Part shown: piece after piece, positions 41,662-49,840 of the stretch | Layout of the letters: every line of letters begins with the position of its first letter | Position numbering within the stretch: the stretch's first letter is position 1 | Assembly (NCBI GenBank): GCA_900543705.1 | Contig: UQSL01000001.1 | Location: 48,650 to 112,649 of the forward strand | Reading direction: 5' to 3' | DNA length: 64,000 bases | Source of the DNA: an uncultured Oscillospiraceae bacterium | GTDB lineage: Bacteria > Bacillota > Clostridia > Oscillospirales > Ruminococcaceae | Program-made: the position numbers and the translations under genes | Notes under the pieces: generated by a model | What the model saw: only the letters and a program-made list of their open reading frames with translations | The model's database searches: none | What the model was told of the DNA's origin: nothing

Positions 41662-42033
41662 ATGGAAATGGAAAAGAACAAGAAAAACAGATACGGATTT
41701 GACTTCACTCCGATGGGGCTTGACATCAAAACTTTTCGTGAAGCCCAAAAGATAACACGGGAGAAATTAGCGGAAACGCTTGACATTACGCCACGGCATC
41801 TCCAAGCAATCGAGCTGGAAGGGAAACACCCAAGCCTCGGACTTTTGGCATATATCGCAACAATATTCGATATGCCTATCGACCCGTACATATTTCCATA
41901 GAAAGAAGATGTTAAAAGTGCCGTGCGGAAACGCTTGGATGTGCTTCTGGATAAATTGAGCGACAGAGATTTGTCCATTCTTGAAGCGACTGCAGCCGCC
42001 TTATGTAAGGCAAAAGAGCAGCCAGAGGATTAA
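41662..42033 (+). pseudogene. XRE regulator interrupted by an in-frame TAG
   Basis: The first 79 codons encode an intact helix-turn-helix (LDIKTFREAQKITREKLAETLDITPRHLQAIELEGKHPSLGLLAYIATIFDMPIDPYIFP). A TAG codon at 41899-41901 then stops translation, but the same frame continues with KEDVKSAVRKRLDVLLDKLS and DRDLSILEATAAALCKAK to a TAA at 42031. The tail is protein-like and typical of ICE XRE regulators, so a single nonsense change split the gene. The DNA-binding domain should still be made. Translational readthrough is possible but unsupported. Confidence 0.82.
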
Positions 42034-42063
42034 CCTCTGGTTTTTCTTTCGCCCATCCTGCCA

Positions 42064-43863
42064 TCAATAGGCAGGGCATCCGTAACCGTAGATAGAACTG
42101 CTCCCGACTGGATAGCTCTGCTGTTTGCAAGCATCGCCAGAGTTGCCCTCCACGGTGTAGACCGTTCCATTCTCGCATTTCTCCACGATTCCCACATGGT
42201 CGATAGAGCCGTCATGCCCCCAATCAAAGAAAATAAGGTCGCCTGTCTGCGGCTCATAGTTCTTATCCTGCCATTGTCCCTTTCCTTTGAACCAGTTTAC
42301 GCCGTCCGAGCAGAGGGAGAATTTCGGGATGATGCCGCTTTCCAGATAGCCGCACTGGTCGGCACACCACGACACGAAGCAGGCGCACCATTCCACACGC
42401 CCATTGAAGCCGTACCAGCTCCAGTAAGGTTCGCCGCCCTCGTTGCCGAGCTGTGTCAAGGCAACCTCCACAATGGCTTGGTTGCCGCCGCTTGTGAACG
42501 CCCGACCGTATGGGTAATACCGAAGCACATGGGCGGGGTACTGCGTGTCGCCGTATTTTTCCCAACCAAGCCTATTTGCCTGCATAGCGGAAAATTCCAC
42601 CGCATTTGCGTAGGAATAGCCGCCGTAGTTGGTCTTTGCCCATGAGATATAGCCGTTGCCGAAGTTGTAGCCCTGCAGGGCGAGCTTGATACGCTCCATG
42701 TCAATCGGGCTTTCCACCTCGGCGGACGTGAGTGCGGCTTTCAGTTCCTGCACCCCGCACTCGATGGAATACTCTGGGTCTTTGATGCCGTTCGGCTCAT
42801 GGGGGTATTTCTTGTTGAAACTCCCCTCCGCTGCCTGCATCGGGTCGCTGCCCTTTCCCCCAGATTCCTGCATCATCACCGCCTTAATCAACTCCACATA
42901 TTCGGGGATGCCGTACCGCTTGGCATATTTCTGTATCAGCGGCGTGTAGGCTTCCACCTCCGCACTGACGGGGGTATAGGATGTGCTGTCGCTGCCGCCG
43001 CCGAACAGGGAAACGGCACACCCAAGCAGGATAACGATTAGGATTATCACAACGGCAATCCAGCCGCCTGCAATAAGGGCGGAAATCAGAGCTTTCGTCC
43101 CCGCTATGATTGCCTTGACCGCAGCAACGGTGGCTTTGACTGTCGCTTTCGTTGCTTCGGCTGTCGCCTTTGCGGTGGCTTTTGCCGTCTGTGCCGTTTT
43201 CTGGGCGGCTTTGGCAGATGCTTTCGCCGTTTTCTGTGCCGCCTTTGCAGTCTGCTCCGTAGTCTTAATCGCCGTTTTAGAGGTCGCCTTTGCGGTTTTC
43301 ACGCCTTTTTCTGTCGCCTTGACCGTGCCTTTGGTTTTCTCCGCATTTCTGGCGGTGGTCTTGATTGTCCGTTTCCCCTGCTGTCTGGTCTTTATCAGCG
43401 GGTTTTGTGCTGTCTGCGGCATTTCAGTCTTGGCAGGGGAAGAAACAGACGGACGGCTTGCAGTCCCTTGAACATCCTGCAAGCCGCCCCGTCCCATTGT
43501 ATCCATGCCGCCTTGTGCCGCCTTATTCCGCATGGTTTTCTGCCCTGCGGCTTTCTTTGCCCGCTTCGCCTTAAAATCTGCGATTTTATCCTTTGCCCTG
43601 CCGATGTTCTCCCTTGTGGTCTGTACGTTTTTCTGTCCCTGTTTATTGAATTGATGGATGCCCTCGTCCTTGATACGCCCCGAAGCATGGGAGAACTTAT
43701 CGGCGGCATATTCCGCAGGGGAATCTTCCTCTGCATAATAGCCCTGTTCCGCCTTGTCCTTTGTCTTGGCGTAGGCGGATTTCATGCGTTCCCCTGCGAT
43801 GGCGGCTTTGTCCAACGTCTTAATCGTGCCTTTGACCGCATCTCTGGTCTTTATATCAGCCAT
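42064..43863 (-). CDS. Conjugation cell-wall hydrolase (lysozyme-like plus CHAP)
   Basis: 599 residues. The first 250 are Lys/Ala-rich, low-complexity helical repeats (KTTEQTAKAAQKTAKASAKAA and similar), then one membrane segment (WIAVVIILIVILLGCAVSLF at about 270-290). Outside it lie a lytic-transglycosylase/lysozyme-like domain (AKRYGIPEYVELIKAVMMQESGG ... GYNFGNGYISWAK) and a C-terminal CHAP/NlpC-like domain (VEWCACFVSWCADQCGY, DHVGIVEKCENGTVYTVEGNSGD) with Cys and His. It opens peptidoglycan for the conjugation channel, as Orf14 does in Tn916. It starts MADIKTRDAVK at 43863. Confidence 0.92.
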   Translation of the reverse strand: MADIKTRDAVKGTIKTLDKAAIAGERMKSAYAKTKDKAEQGYYAEEDSPAEYAADKFSHASGRIKDEGIHQFNKQGQKNVQTTRENIGRAKDKIADFKAKRAKKAAGQKTMRNKAAQGGMDTMGRGGLQDVQGTASRPSVSSPAKTEMPQTAQNPLIKTRQQGKRTIKTTARNAEKTKGTVKATEKGVKTAKATSKTAIKTTEQTAKAAQKTAKASAKAAQKTAQTAKATAKATAEATKATVKATVAAVKAIIAGTKALISALIAGGWIAVVIILIVILLGCAVSLFGGGSDSTSYTPVSAEVEAYTPLIQKYAKRYGIPEYVELIKAVMMQESGGKGSDPMQAAEGSFNKKYPHEPNGIKDPEYSIECGVQELKAALTSAEVESPIDMERIKLALQGYNFGNGYISWAKTNYGGYSYANAVEFSAMQANRLGWEKYGDTQYPAHVLRYYPYGRAFTSGGNQAIVEVALTQLGNEGGEPYWSWYGFNGRVEWCACFVSWCADQCGYLESGIIPKFSLCSDGVNWFKGKGQWQDKNYEPQTGDLIFFDWGHDGSIDHVGIVEKCENGTVYTVEGNSGDACKQQSYPVGSSSIYGYGCPAY

Positions 43864-43902
43864 AAAAACCGACCTCCTTTCCCAGAGGGTTTTGCGGTCA
43901 TG

Positions 43903-44688
43903 CTAATTTACCTTTTTCGCCATGACTACGAGCCTGCCGTTCTGTGCGGAGTATTCGCAGGTGGAGAGCGTAATCAGTTTATCCCCATATTTGGCGGTCA
44001 CGCCCGTATCATATAAGGCAAGCTCCTTACACTTCCCGACATAAGCGTCAAATTCCTTTTCATTTTCCGCATTTACAAAATCATAATAGCGGTAGCCCTC
44101 CGAGCTGTACGCCACGGTCTTAAACACGGCGATGATTTCATATTCCGCCTGCTCTGTGAGGGTGTCAAACTGGATGGTCTTATGCTTCTCATAAAAGCTC
44201 TTGGATTTATAATCTTCCAACGCCCCGAACATCCTGCCGCCTTTGATGTGGTGTCCGTAGATAACCAGATTGTCGCTTGTGAAAATGTCGCAGTCCTCTT
44301 GGATATAAGGCACTCCCAAATCGCTGTACTGTTTTTCAAAGTTGTGCTTCAGATAGAAATTCGGGTTATTCTTACTCTGCATGACAGGGTAGTTGACAGT
44401 TGTGCCGTCAATGCTAATCCACCCTATCATATCCTCATTCTGCAAATACAGCTCCTTATACTTCGCCAGTATATCCTCACCCTCACTGACTGGCTCATCC
44501 TTATCTTTTGGCGGTTCTTCCTCTGGCTCGGCGTTCTCCACGACCTCCGCAATCTCCGCAAAGGCTTCGGTCTGCTCGTCTATCTGCTGGTAATGGCTGT
44601 AAATCTTGAAGCCGCAAAAAACCGCCGCTCCCAAAAAGGCGACAGCGGCGGCGATAAAGAGAATCGTTTTGTAGTTTTTGAAATTCAT
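43903..44688 (-). CDS. Class B sortase
   Basis: 261 residues. One N-terminal membrane segment (ILFIAAAVAFLGAAVFCGF), an acidic linker, then the sortase domain: DGTTVNYPVMQSKNNPNFYLKHNF, LVIYGHHIKGGRMFGAL (catalytic His), ITLSTCEYSAQNGRLVVMAKK (catalytic Cys and Arg). Sortases anchor proteins to the cell wall; in ICEs they may attach a conjugation surface factor. The start at 44688 has AAGGAT six bases upstream. Confidence 0.92.
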   Translation of the reverse strand: MNFKNYKTILFIAAAVAFLGAAVFCGFKIYSHYQQIDEQTEAFAEIAEVVENAEPEEEPPKDKDEPVSEGEDILAKYKELYLQNEDMIGWISIDGTTVNYPVMQSKNNPNFYLKHNFEKQYSDLGVPYIQEDCDIFTSDNLVIYGHHIKGGRMFGALEDYKSKSFYEKHKTIQFDTLTEQAEYEIIAVFKTVAYSSEGYRYYDFVNAENEKEFDAYVGKCKELALYDTGVTAKYGDKLITLSTCEYSAQNGRLVVMAKKVN

Positions 44689-44709
44689 AGGCATATCCTT
44701 TCCTTAATA

Positions 44710-44807
44710 TTGCCCTGCTTTTGGCATATAGGGATACCCGCAGGGTGTTTCTTTCCTGTTGCCCTGCTCTGGGCATAAAGATATGCCCGCAGGGTATTTC
44801 CTTGTTT
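44710..44807. repeat. Two tandem ~50 bp hairpin repeats
   Basis: Unit 1 (44710-44758) and unit 2 (44760-44807) both read TTGCCCTGCT...GGCATA...CCCGCAGGGT(G/A)TTTC(T/C)TT. Each contains an inverted pair CCCTGC/GCAGGG that can form a hairpin. They fill the gap between the DUF6075 and sortase genes; they may act as mRNA-stability hairpins or a partial terminator. Confidence 0.78.
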
Positions 44808-44811
44808 TCCG

Positions 44812-45216
44812 TTACCGTGTATGCTCCATCTGCTTCTTGGGTGTGGGTAAATCCCTGCAATATTCTGGATACCTCGCCTTGATGCCCTCCATGAAATATG
44901 GGGCAAACTCGCAGCAGAACAATTCCTCTGGCGTAAAGTCCTGCGGACATTCCCTGTCCGTGTAGCCGTTCCAGAGGTTAAAGGCAAGGTGGCAGACCCT
45001 GACCGTTCCGCTTGTCTGCCATCCTGCGTGCATCCCCTCTGGCTTGATGCAGTCCGTCTTAAAATCGAACATGGAATTGATGTTCTGCCTTGTTTCCCCC
45101 GCAATCCCCATCACATAGAAAAATGCCCTGTGATAACAGTCGTTGACCTTGCATTTCATCATATTTTCCAGAAAGAAATCACGGTGGGCTGCGTTGCGGA
45201 ATCTTATTTCTGACAT
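44812..45216 (-). CDS. DUF6075-like ICE protein
   Basis: 134 residues beginning MSEIRFRNAAHRDFFLENM. It contains DCYHRAFFYVMGIAGETRQNINSMFDF and TSGTVRVCHLAFNLWNGYTD. It resembles the DUF6075 proteins encoded in clostridial ICEs, with no known activity. GGAGG lies nine bases upstream of the ATG at 45216, just after the VirB4 stop. Confidence 0.72.
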   Translation of the reverse strand: MSEIRFRNAAHRDFFLENMMKCKVNDCYHRAFFYVMGIAGETRQNINSMFDFKTDCIKPEGMHAGWQTSGTVRVCHLAFNLWNGYTDRECPQDFTPEELFCCEFAPYFMEGIKARYPEYCRDLPTPKKQMEHTR

Positions 45217-45220
45217 ATGC

Positions 45221-47554
45221 TTACACCTCCCCAAATTTGGTCGTCATCAGCTTATACAGCTCCGTATTGCGTGGAAATTTATTGACAAACGGCACAAGGG
45301 AGCTGCCGACTTTCAAAAGTCCCTGCCCCGCACCGACATTCGTGATATAGCTCATCTGAAGGTCGGAAATGTTCAGGAGCTTCGCAAGCTCGATACGGTC
45401 TGTGGACGCTTGGTTGAGCATGATGATAAACTCACTGTTGGCAAGCATTGTCCTCGCCGTATGGCTCTGCAAGAGGTCATCCACGTTCTGCGTGATTCCA
45501 GTACAGTACGCCCCGTACTTACGCACACGTTTCCAGAGGGTAAAGAGGAAATTCGCACTGTACTCATGCTGGAACAGCAGGTAAATCTCGTCAATGAAGA
45601 TAAACGTGTTCCTGCCTTTCGCCCTGTTCATCGTGATGCGGTTCAAAATGCTGTCAAGGACAACAAGCATCCCAATAGGCTGTAACTGTTTACCCAAATC
45701 AAGGATGTCATAGCAGATAAGGCGGCTGTGGGTGTCCACGTTGGTATGCTTGGCAAAGGTGTTGAGAGAGCCGTCTGTGAACAGCTCAATCGCAAGGGCG
45801 ATTTCCTGTGCTTCTGGCTCGTCCTGCTTCAGCAACTCCTCACGGAAGTCCTGCAAGGTCGGCGGCGTCCCCATATAGTTTCCCTGCTGGTAATAGCGGT
45901 ACACACCCGCCGTACAGCGGTCAATGATGGATTTCTGCTTTGCCCCAAGGCTTGCACCGCCAATAAGCTGTTCGCACAAAGATAAAATAAACTCTGACTT
46001 GAGGATGACGGGGTTTGCACCGTCGCCGTAATCAGAGTTCATGTCCATAGCATTTATATGATTCTCGCTTGTAGCGGAAATGTGAATGACTTCCCCCTGC
46101 ATCGCTTTCACAAGCGGGGAGTACTCACGTTCGGGGTCTATTACCAAAACATCGGCGTTAGGGTCAGTCAAAATAATATTTACCATTTCCTCTTTCGCCG
46201 TAAAGGATTTGCCCGCACCAGACACGCCGAGGATAAAGGAATTTCCGTTCAAAAGGTGGCGGCGGTTGGCGATAATCATATTCTTGGAAATGACATTCTG
46301 CCCATAATACACGCCGTCCTTATGGTAGATTTCCTGCACACGGAACGGGATAAACACCGCAAGGCTCTCCGTTGTCAACGTCCTTAACGCATCAATCTTC
46401 CTCACGCCGAACGGCAGGGCGGTGTTCAGACCGTCCATCTGCTGGTACTTCAGCACGGCAAACTGGCAGAGATGCTTTCTCGCCGTCGTGAGTAACGCTT
46501 CGGTGTCATTGTCAAGCTGCTCTTTGGTGTCCGCCGTATGCACCATCGTAAGCACCGCAAACATCATTCTCTGGTCACGGGTCGTCAAATCATCGAGGAA
46601 CTCCTTGCTCTCTTTCCTCTGCTGCTCCAAATCGTAGGGGATGACGGCGGAAAAGTTGTTGTTCTGGTTCTGTTTCCTCTGCCAGTTCGTGATGTTGGTT
46701 TCCACACCGAGCAGGCGGTTCTCCACCTCCCGCACGGCTTCATCCGTGGGAACGGGGACGACATCGACGGAGAGCATCATGTTACGGTTTAACTCGCAAA
46801 GCTCCGCCACCATGCTGTCCTTGATATAGGCGGCATACTCTCTGAGGAATATCACACGACCGTAACGGTTGCCGATGCGGAAATAATCTTTCTCAAATTC
46901 AAAGGAGTCTGGGCAGATATAGTCCTTGAAGTCGTGACCTTTCCGCATGGTCTGGGAGAGGTCGAAGCGGAACGCCGTTTCCTCCCCCGTGCGGTAGAAG
47001 TCGTGGAAGATACGCAGCTTGTCATTGGCATCCAGTTCCGTACACTTCGAGCCTAAACGGTTGAAATGCCCGATAAGGTCAGCACCCACACGGGCAAAAT
47101 AATTCCTCGCTTCCTCAATGTTCTTTTTGCAGACGGAGATGGTCACATACTTGTCCTGCACGATGGAATTAGCCCCCGTCGCCTTGTCGAGCAGCATCTT
47201 GTTGTACTCCTTACGGTACTTATCCAGACTGTCCTCTGCCATCGGGATAAGGATGGTCTGCTCAAAATCCGCTTTGTTCAAACGGCGGTTGTTGATTGTG
47301 ATTTTCGTGGTCGCACCGCTGTCGAGGGCATTAAGCAGCTCCGAGTATTCAAGGAACATTGCTTCCTTGTCCTCACGGCTTGCCACGGCATAGTTGATGT
47401 CCTCAAACTTAAAGGTCTTTGCGTATTTGTTCTTACCGACAAGGAAAATGCCGTCCTCCCAGATGGTCTTAATGGGGATGATCGCCTGCACCGATTTCGG
47501 CACAACAAACTTTTCCTTGTCCTGCTTGAACAGGTTTCTAAGCGTTTTTATCAT
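45221..47554 (-). CDS. VirB4/TraE-type conjugation ATPase
   Basis: 777 residues. The N-terminal half is the TraC/VirB4 domain; the C-terminal half has Walker A LGVSGAGKSFTAKEE, Walker B TFIFIDEIYLL, and GITQNVDDLL. It powers assembly or function of the type IV secretion channel at the membrane. The start at 47554 has AAGGAGG six bases upstream and overlaps PrgI by 17 bases; a longer frame to 47650 lies inside the PrgI gene and is rejected. Confidence 0.95.
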   Translation of the reverse strand: MIKTLRNLFKQDKEKFVVPKSVQAIIPIKTIWEDGIFLVGKNKYAKTFKFEDINYAVASREDKEAMFLEYSELLNALDSGATTKITINNRRLNKADFEQTILIPMAEDSLDKYRKEYNKMLLDKATGANSIVQDKYVTISVCKKNIEEARNYFARVGADLIGHFNRLGSKCTELDANDKLRIFHDFYRTGEETAFRFDLSQTMRKGHDFKDYICPDSFEFEKDYFRIGNRYGRVIFLREYAAYIKDSMVAELCELNRNMMLSVDVVPVPTDEAVREVENRLLGVETNITNWQRKQNQNNNFSAVIPYDLEQQRKESKEFLDDLTTRDQRMMFAVLTMVHTADTKEQLDNDTEALLTTARKHLCQFAVLKYQQMDGLNTALPFGVRKIDALRTLTTESLAVFIPFRVQEIYHKDGVYYGQNVISKNMIIANRRHLLNGNSFILGVSGAGKSFTAKEEMVNIILTDPNADVLVIDPEREYSPLVKAMQGEVIHISATSENHINAMDMNSDYGDGANPVILKSEFILSLCEQLIGGASLGAKQKSIIDRCTAGVYRYYQQGNYMGTPPTLQDFREELLKQDEPEAQEIALAIELFTDGSLNTFAKHTNVDTHSRLICYDILDLGKQLQPIGMLVVLDSILNRITMNRAKGRNTFIFIDEIYLLFQHEYSANFLFTLWKRVRKYGAYCTGITQNVDDLLQSHTARTMLANSEFIIMLNQASTDRIELAKLLNISDLQMSYITNVGAGQGLLKVGSSLVPFVNKFPRNTELYKLMTTKFGEV

Positions 47555-47984
47555 AGTCTGCCTCCTTACGCTTTTTGGATTTTTTCTTTTTCTCTGGCTT
47601 TGCCGCCTGCCGCTTCTGTTTCTTTGGAGCAACGGGCAAGCCTTTCTCACGGGCTTCGATATTGGGCTTCAATGCTTCATAGTAGAGATTGTCGGGCAGG
47701 AACATCAGCTTTTTCGGCATCAGAAATTCCGACTTTATCCACGCCCAGACAAACTGCTCGGCGGTCATACCGTTGTACTTGACAAAGCCCATCATCGCAA
47801 AGGGCGAAGCGCCTAAGATACACACCCAACTGAGGGTTTCTGTCCCGAAGTGTGGACGGAGTAGGAAAAACAGCCCCGCCGCCACGCCGCAGGCAAGAAC
47901 AGAAAAAATGAACTGCCGAAGTGACAGTCCAAAAAACATACTTTCCGTGTAGTTACGGATTTCCTTATTTATTTTGACTTCCAA
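47538..47984 (-). CDS. prgI: PrgI-family membrane protein
   Basis: 148 residues: MEVKINKEIRNYTESMFFGLSLRQF, then two membrane segments (FIFSVLACGVAAGLFFLL and WVCILGASPFAMMGF), and a highly basic tail (KKQKRQAAKPEKKKKSKKRK). This is the PrgI-type (VirB3-like) subunit of Gram-positive type IV secretion systems, found just upstream of VirB4 as here. Confidence 0.9.
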   Translation of the reverse strand: MEVKINKEIRNYTESMFFGLSLRQFIFSVLACGVAAGLFFLLRPHFGTETLSWVCILGASPFAMMGFVKYNGMTAEQFVWAWIKSEFLMPKKLMFLPDNLYYEALKPNIEAREKGLPVAPKKQKRQAAKPEKKKKSKKRKEADYDKNA

Positions 47985-47998
47985 AAGTTACACCTCCT

Positions 47999-48301
47999 TT
48001 ATCTTTCCCTATCCTCGTGCTTACGGGCAGAGGGGTGTTTTTGCGTTTCTCTCTGTGGTACGAGATAGAATTGTCCGTCACACTCCCTTGTCTGCGTGGG
48101 GAAGCCTATAACCTTTAGTGCTTTTTGTAGGTCAGATACGCTTTCCCTGTCTGGTTTACAGATACCGATTGTACGATACATCTGCAAGTCACCGTACCAC
48201 TTCTCATTCTGAAAATTGTCTGCCCGAAAGAAAATATCTTCCTTGATTTCCTCAAGGGGCGTTTCAAATATCCTGCGATATTCCACTTCAAAATCGTACA
48301 A
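47999..48301 (-). CDS. Conserved ICE hypothetical protein
   Basis: 100 residues: MYDFEVEYRRIFETPLEEIKEDI, KWYGDLQMYRTIGICKPDRE, with a Lys/Arg/His-rich end. No domain is recognised. It lies 14 bases upstream of PrgI and 11 bases downstream of the next small ORF in the transfer operon, a position where ICE relatives carry short unknown proteins. Confidence 0.65.
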   Translation of the reverse strand: MYDFEVEYRRIFETPLEEIKEDIFFRADNFQNEKWYGDLQMYRTIGICKPDRESVSDLQKALKVIGFPTQTRECDGQFYLVPQRETQKHPSARKHEDRER

Positions 48302-48312
48302 TTCAGCACCTC

Positions 48313-48522
48313 CTATCGTTCCTTTTCTGATTTTCTTCTGGACGGCTTTTTCTGAGATGGGTAGGGAATAAATTCTTCCTCGCCTGCAATGATGCTGAAC
48401 TCTGCCCGCAGGAGCAAGTGCGTTTCCTGCTTCTGATACTGTCGAATAAGGTCAACCGCACTTTCTTTTGTGGCGGTGCGTTCCTCTTGTACTCCCTCTT
48501 TATAAAAATAAAACCGCTTCAT
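48313..48522 (-). CDS. Small ICE hypothetical protein
   Basis: 69 residues: MKRFYFYKEGVQEERTATKE, ending in a basic tail (KKPSRRKSEKER). No family recognised. It sits between the TrbL-like gene and the 100-residue ORF with spacings of 11 bases each side, and GGAGG lies upstream of its ATG, which supports expression. Confidence 0.6.
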   Translation of the reverse strand: MKRFYFYKEGVQEERTATKESAVDLIRQYQKQETHLLLRAEFSIIAGEEEFIPYPSQKKPSRRKSEKER

Positions 48523-48533
48523 TGCGTCCTCCT

Positions 48534-49370
48534 TTACAAGCCCATCATTTCACGGACAACACGGTCTGCCATTTTGACCGCACCGACCAAGACGAGCATA
48601 TTGAATACAAGCTCTCCGATATAACTCCACACCATTGATACCGCCGCCGCATCGGGATTGACAACTGGCGGGGAAGCCGCAAATACAGAGAAAATGATAC
48701 ACGCAAGGACGATAATTGCTCCTTCAAGGCATACAGCGGCATAGCTTTTGATAAAGCTCTTACCCACGCTCTGGCTCGGCTCTCCCGCAAAAGAGGACAG
48801 CGGAACGGGAGCGATGGCGGTGTAAAGGTAGAGCTTGAAAAACCGTCCGTACACCGACATAATCATAATGAATGACAGTACCGTAATGAACAGACCGCCG
48901 ATGAGCGTAACCGCCCATAGGGGGATACTCTCAAAAAATCCGCAGTCCTCAACGGCGGTTACAATCCCCTGCGGCAATACCGTCTGTGACGCAGAGCCGA
49001 AGCCTGCTGCGTTCATTATGGTGGAAATCACGCCCTGCACGATCTGAAACAGAGCCATCATCAGCTCCAAGCCATAAGTCACAACGCCTTTGGCAAGGGC
49101 AAATCGGATAAAGAGCTTTAATGCGTGTTCGGGTTTCTTGACTTCTGCAAAGCTGCCGCAGGTTTTCATAACGCCCACGACAAAGAACAGCACGAGCAGG
49201 GCAAGTCCGATAGCCTGCAACGCACCGTGGATGTTCACGATGACATTCCAGATCGTGCCGCCTTTAAAGTTCTCTGGGGATTGGGTAATAAGCTGCCATA
49301 TTTCCGACAACTTTTCGTTCCAAGTATTCAGAGCGTTCTCTAAATTCTGTACGACCCAATTATCAGACAT
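48534..49370 (-). CDS. VirB6/TrbL-like conjugation membrane protein
   Basis: 278 residues with about six membrane segments: AIGLALLVLFFVVGVMKTC, FALAKGVVTYGLELMMALF, WAVTLIGGLFITVLSFIMIM, AVCLEGAIIVLACIIFSVF, and a final ELVFNMLVLVGAV. It is a polytopic inner-membrane subunit of the type IV channel, comparable to TrbL or VirB6. It lies between the Maff2 and PrgI genes, as in other clostridial ICEs. Confidence 0.85.
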   Translation of the reverse strand: MSDNWVVQNLENALNTWNEKLSEIWQLITQSPENFKGGTIWNVIVNIHGALQAIGLALLVLFFVVGVMKTCGSFAEVKKPEHALKLFIRFALAKGVVTYGLELMMALFQIVQGVISTIMNAAGFGSASQTVLPQGIVTAVEDCGFFESIPLWAVTLIGGLFITVLSFIMIMSVYGRFFKLYLYTAIAPVPLSSFAGEPSQSVGKSFIKSYAAVCLEGAIIVLACIIFSVFAASPPVVNPDAAAVSMVWSYIGELVFNMLVLVGAVKMADRVVREMMGL

Positions 49371-49464
49371 TCGACCACCTCCATTCTTAAAATCGGCTTA
49401 CGGGGCAAACCGCAAAGCGGATCTGCCCCGTAAGCTCTGTCTGGTGTCTTTGGGTTATCTGGTA

Positions 49465-49827
49465 TCAGCCTGTGATAAGGGTCAAAATCTCTTTCGCAAA
49501 GGTAATGATGACGCCGCCTGCAAGGGTCAGAAAACCGTTTGCCCTCTGGGACGGGTCGTGGGATTTGAGGGAGAGTCCAATCTGCACCACGCCGAAACCG
49601 AGCAAAATCATACCGACCGCACGGATTAAGCCGAAAATAAAATCGGAAAGGTTATTGACTACGGTAATCGGGTCATTGGCGGCAAAGGCGGTCACGGAAG
49701 TGCCGAGTACCATTGCGACCGCAAGTACCGCCACGCAGTAGCGACGGAAGCCCTTTTTTACTCTGCCCGTCATCGGCAGCTTTGTGGTTGCTTTCTTCTG
49801 GGTGTCCTTTTTGCCTAAAATACGCAT
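49465..49827 (-). CDS. Maff2-family small membrane protein
   Basis: 120 residues: a basic N-terminus, a signal-like segment (YCVAVLAVAMVLGTSVTAFA), then two hydrophobic helices (FIFGLIRAVGMILLGFGVVQIGLSL and ANGFLTLAGGVIITFAKEIL). This is the Maff2 pattern, probably a VirB2-like pilin-size subunit of the conjugation apparatus. It follows VirD4 directly. Confidence 0.85.
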   Translation of the reverse strand: MRILGKKDTQKKATTKLPMTGRVKKGFRRYCVAVLAVAMVLGTSVTAFAANDPITVVNNLSDFIFGLIRAVGMILLGFGVVQIGLSLKSHDPSQRANGFLTLAGGVIITFAKEILTLITG

Positions 49828-49840
49828 AGATAAATCCTCC

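Noticed and set aside
42983..43471. Plus-strand 162-residue frame opposite the cell-wall hydrolase gene
   Set aside because: It is the complement of the Lys/Ala-rich repeat region; its Val/Ala-rich sequence follows from that bias.
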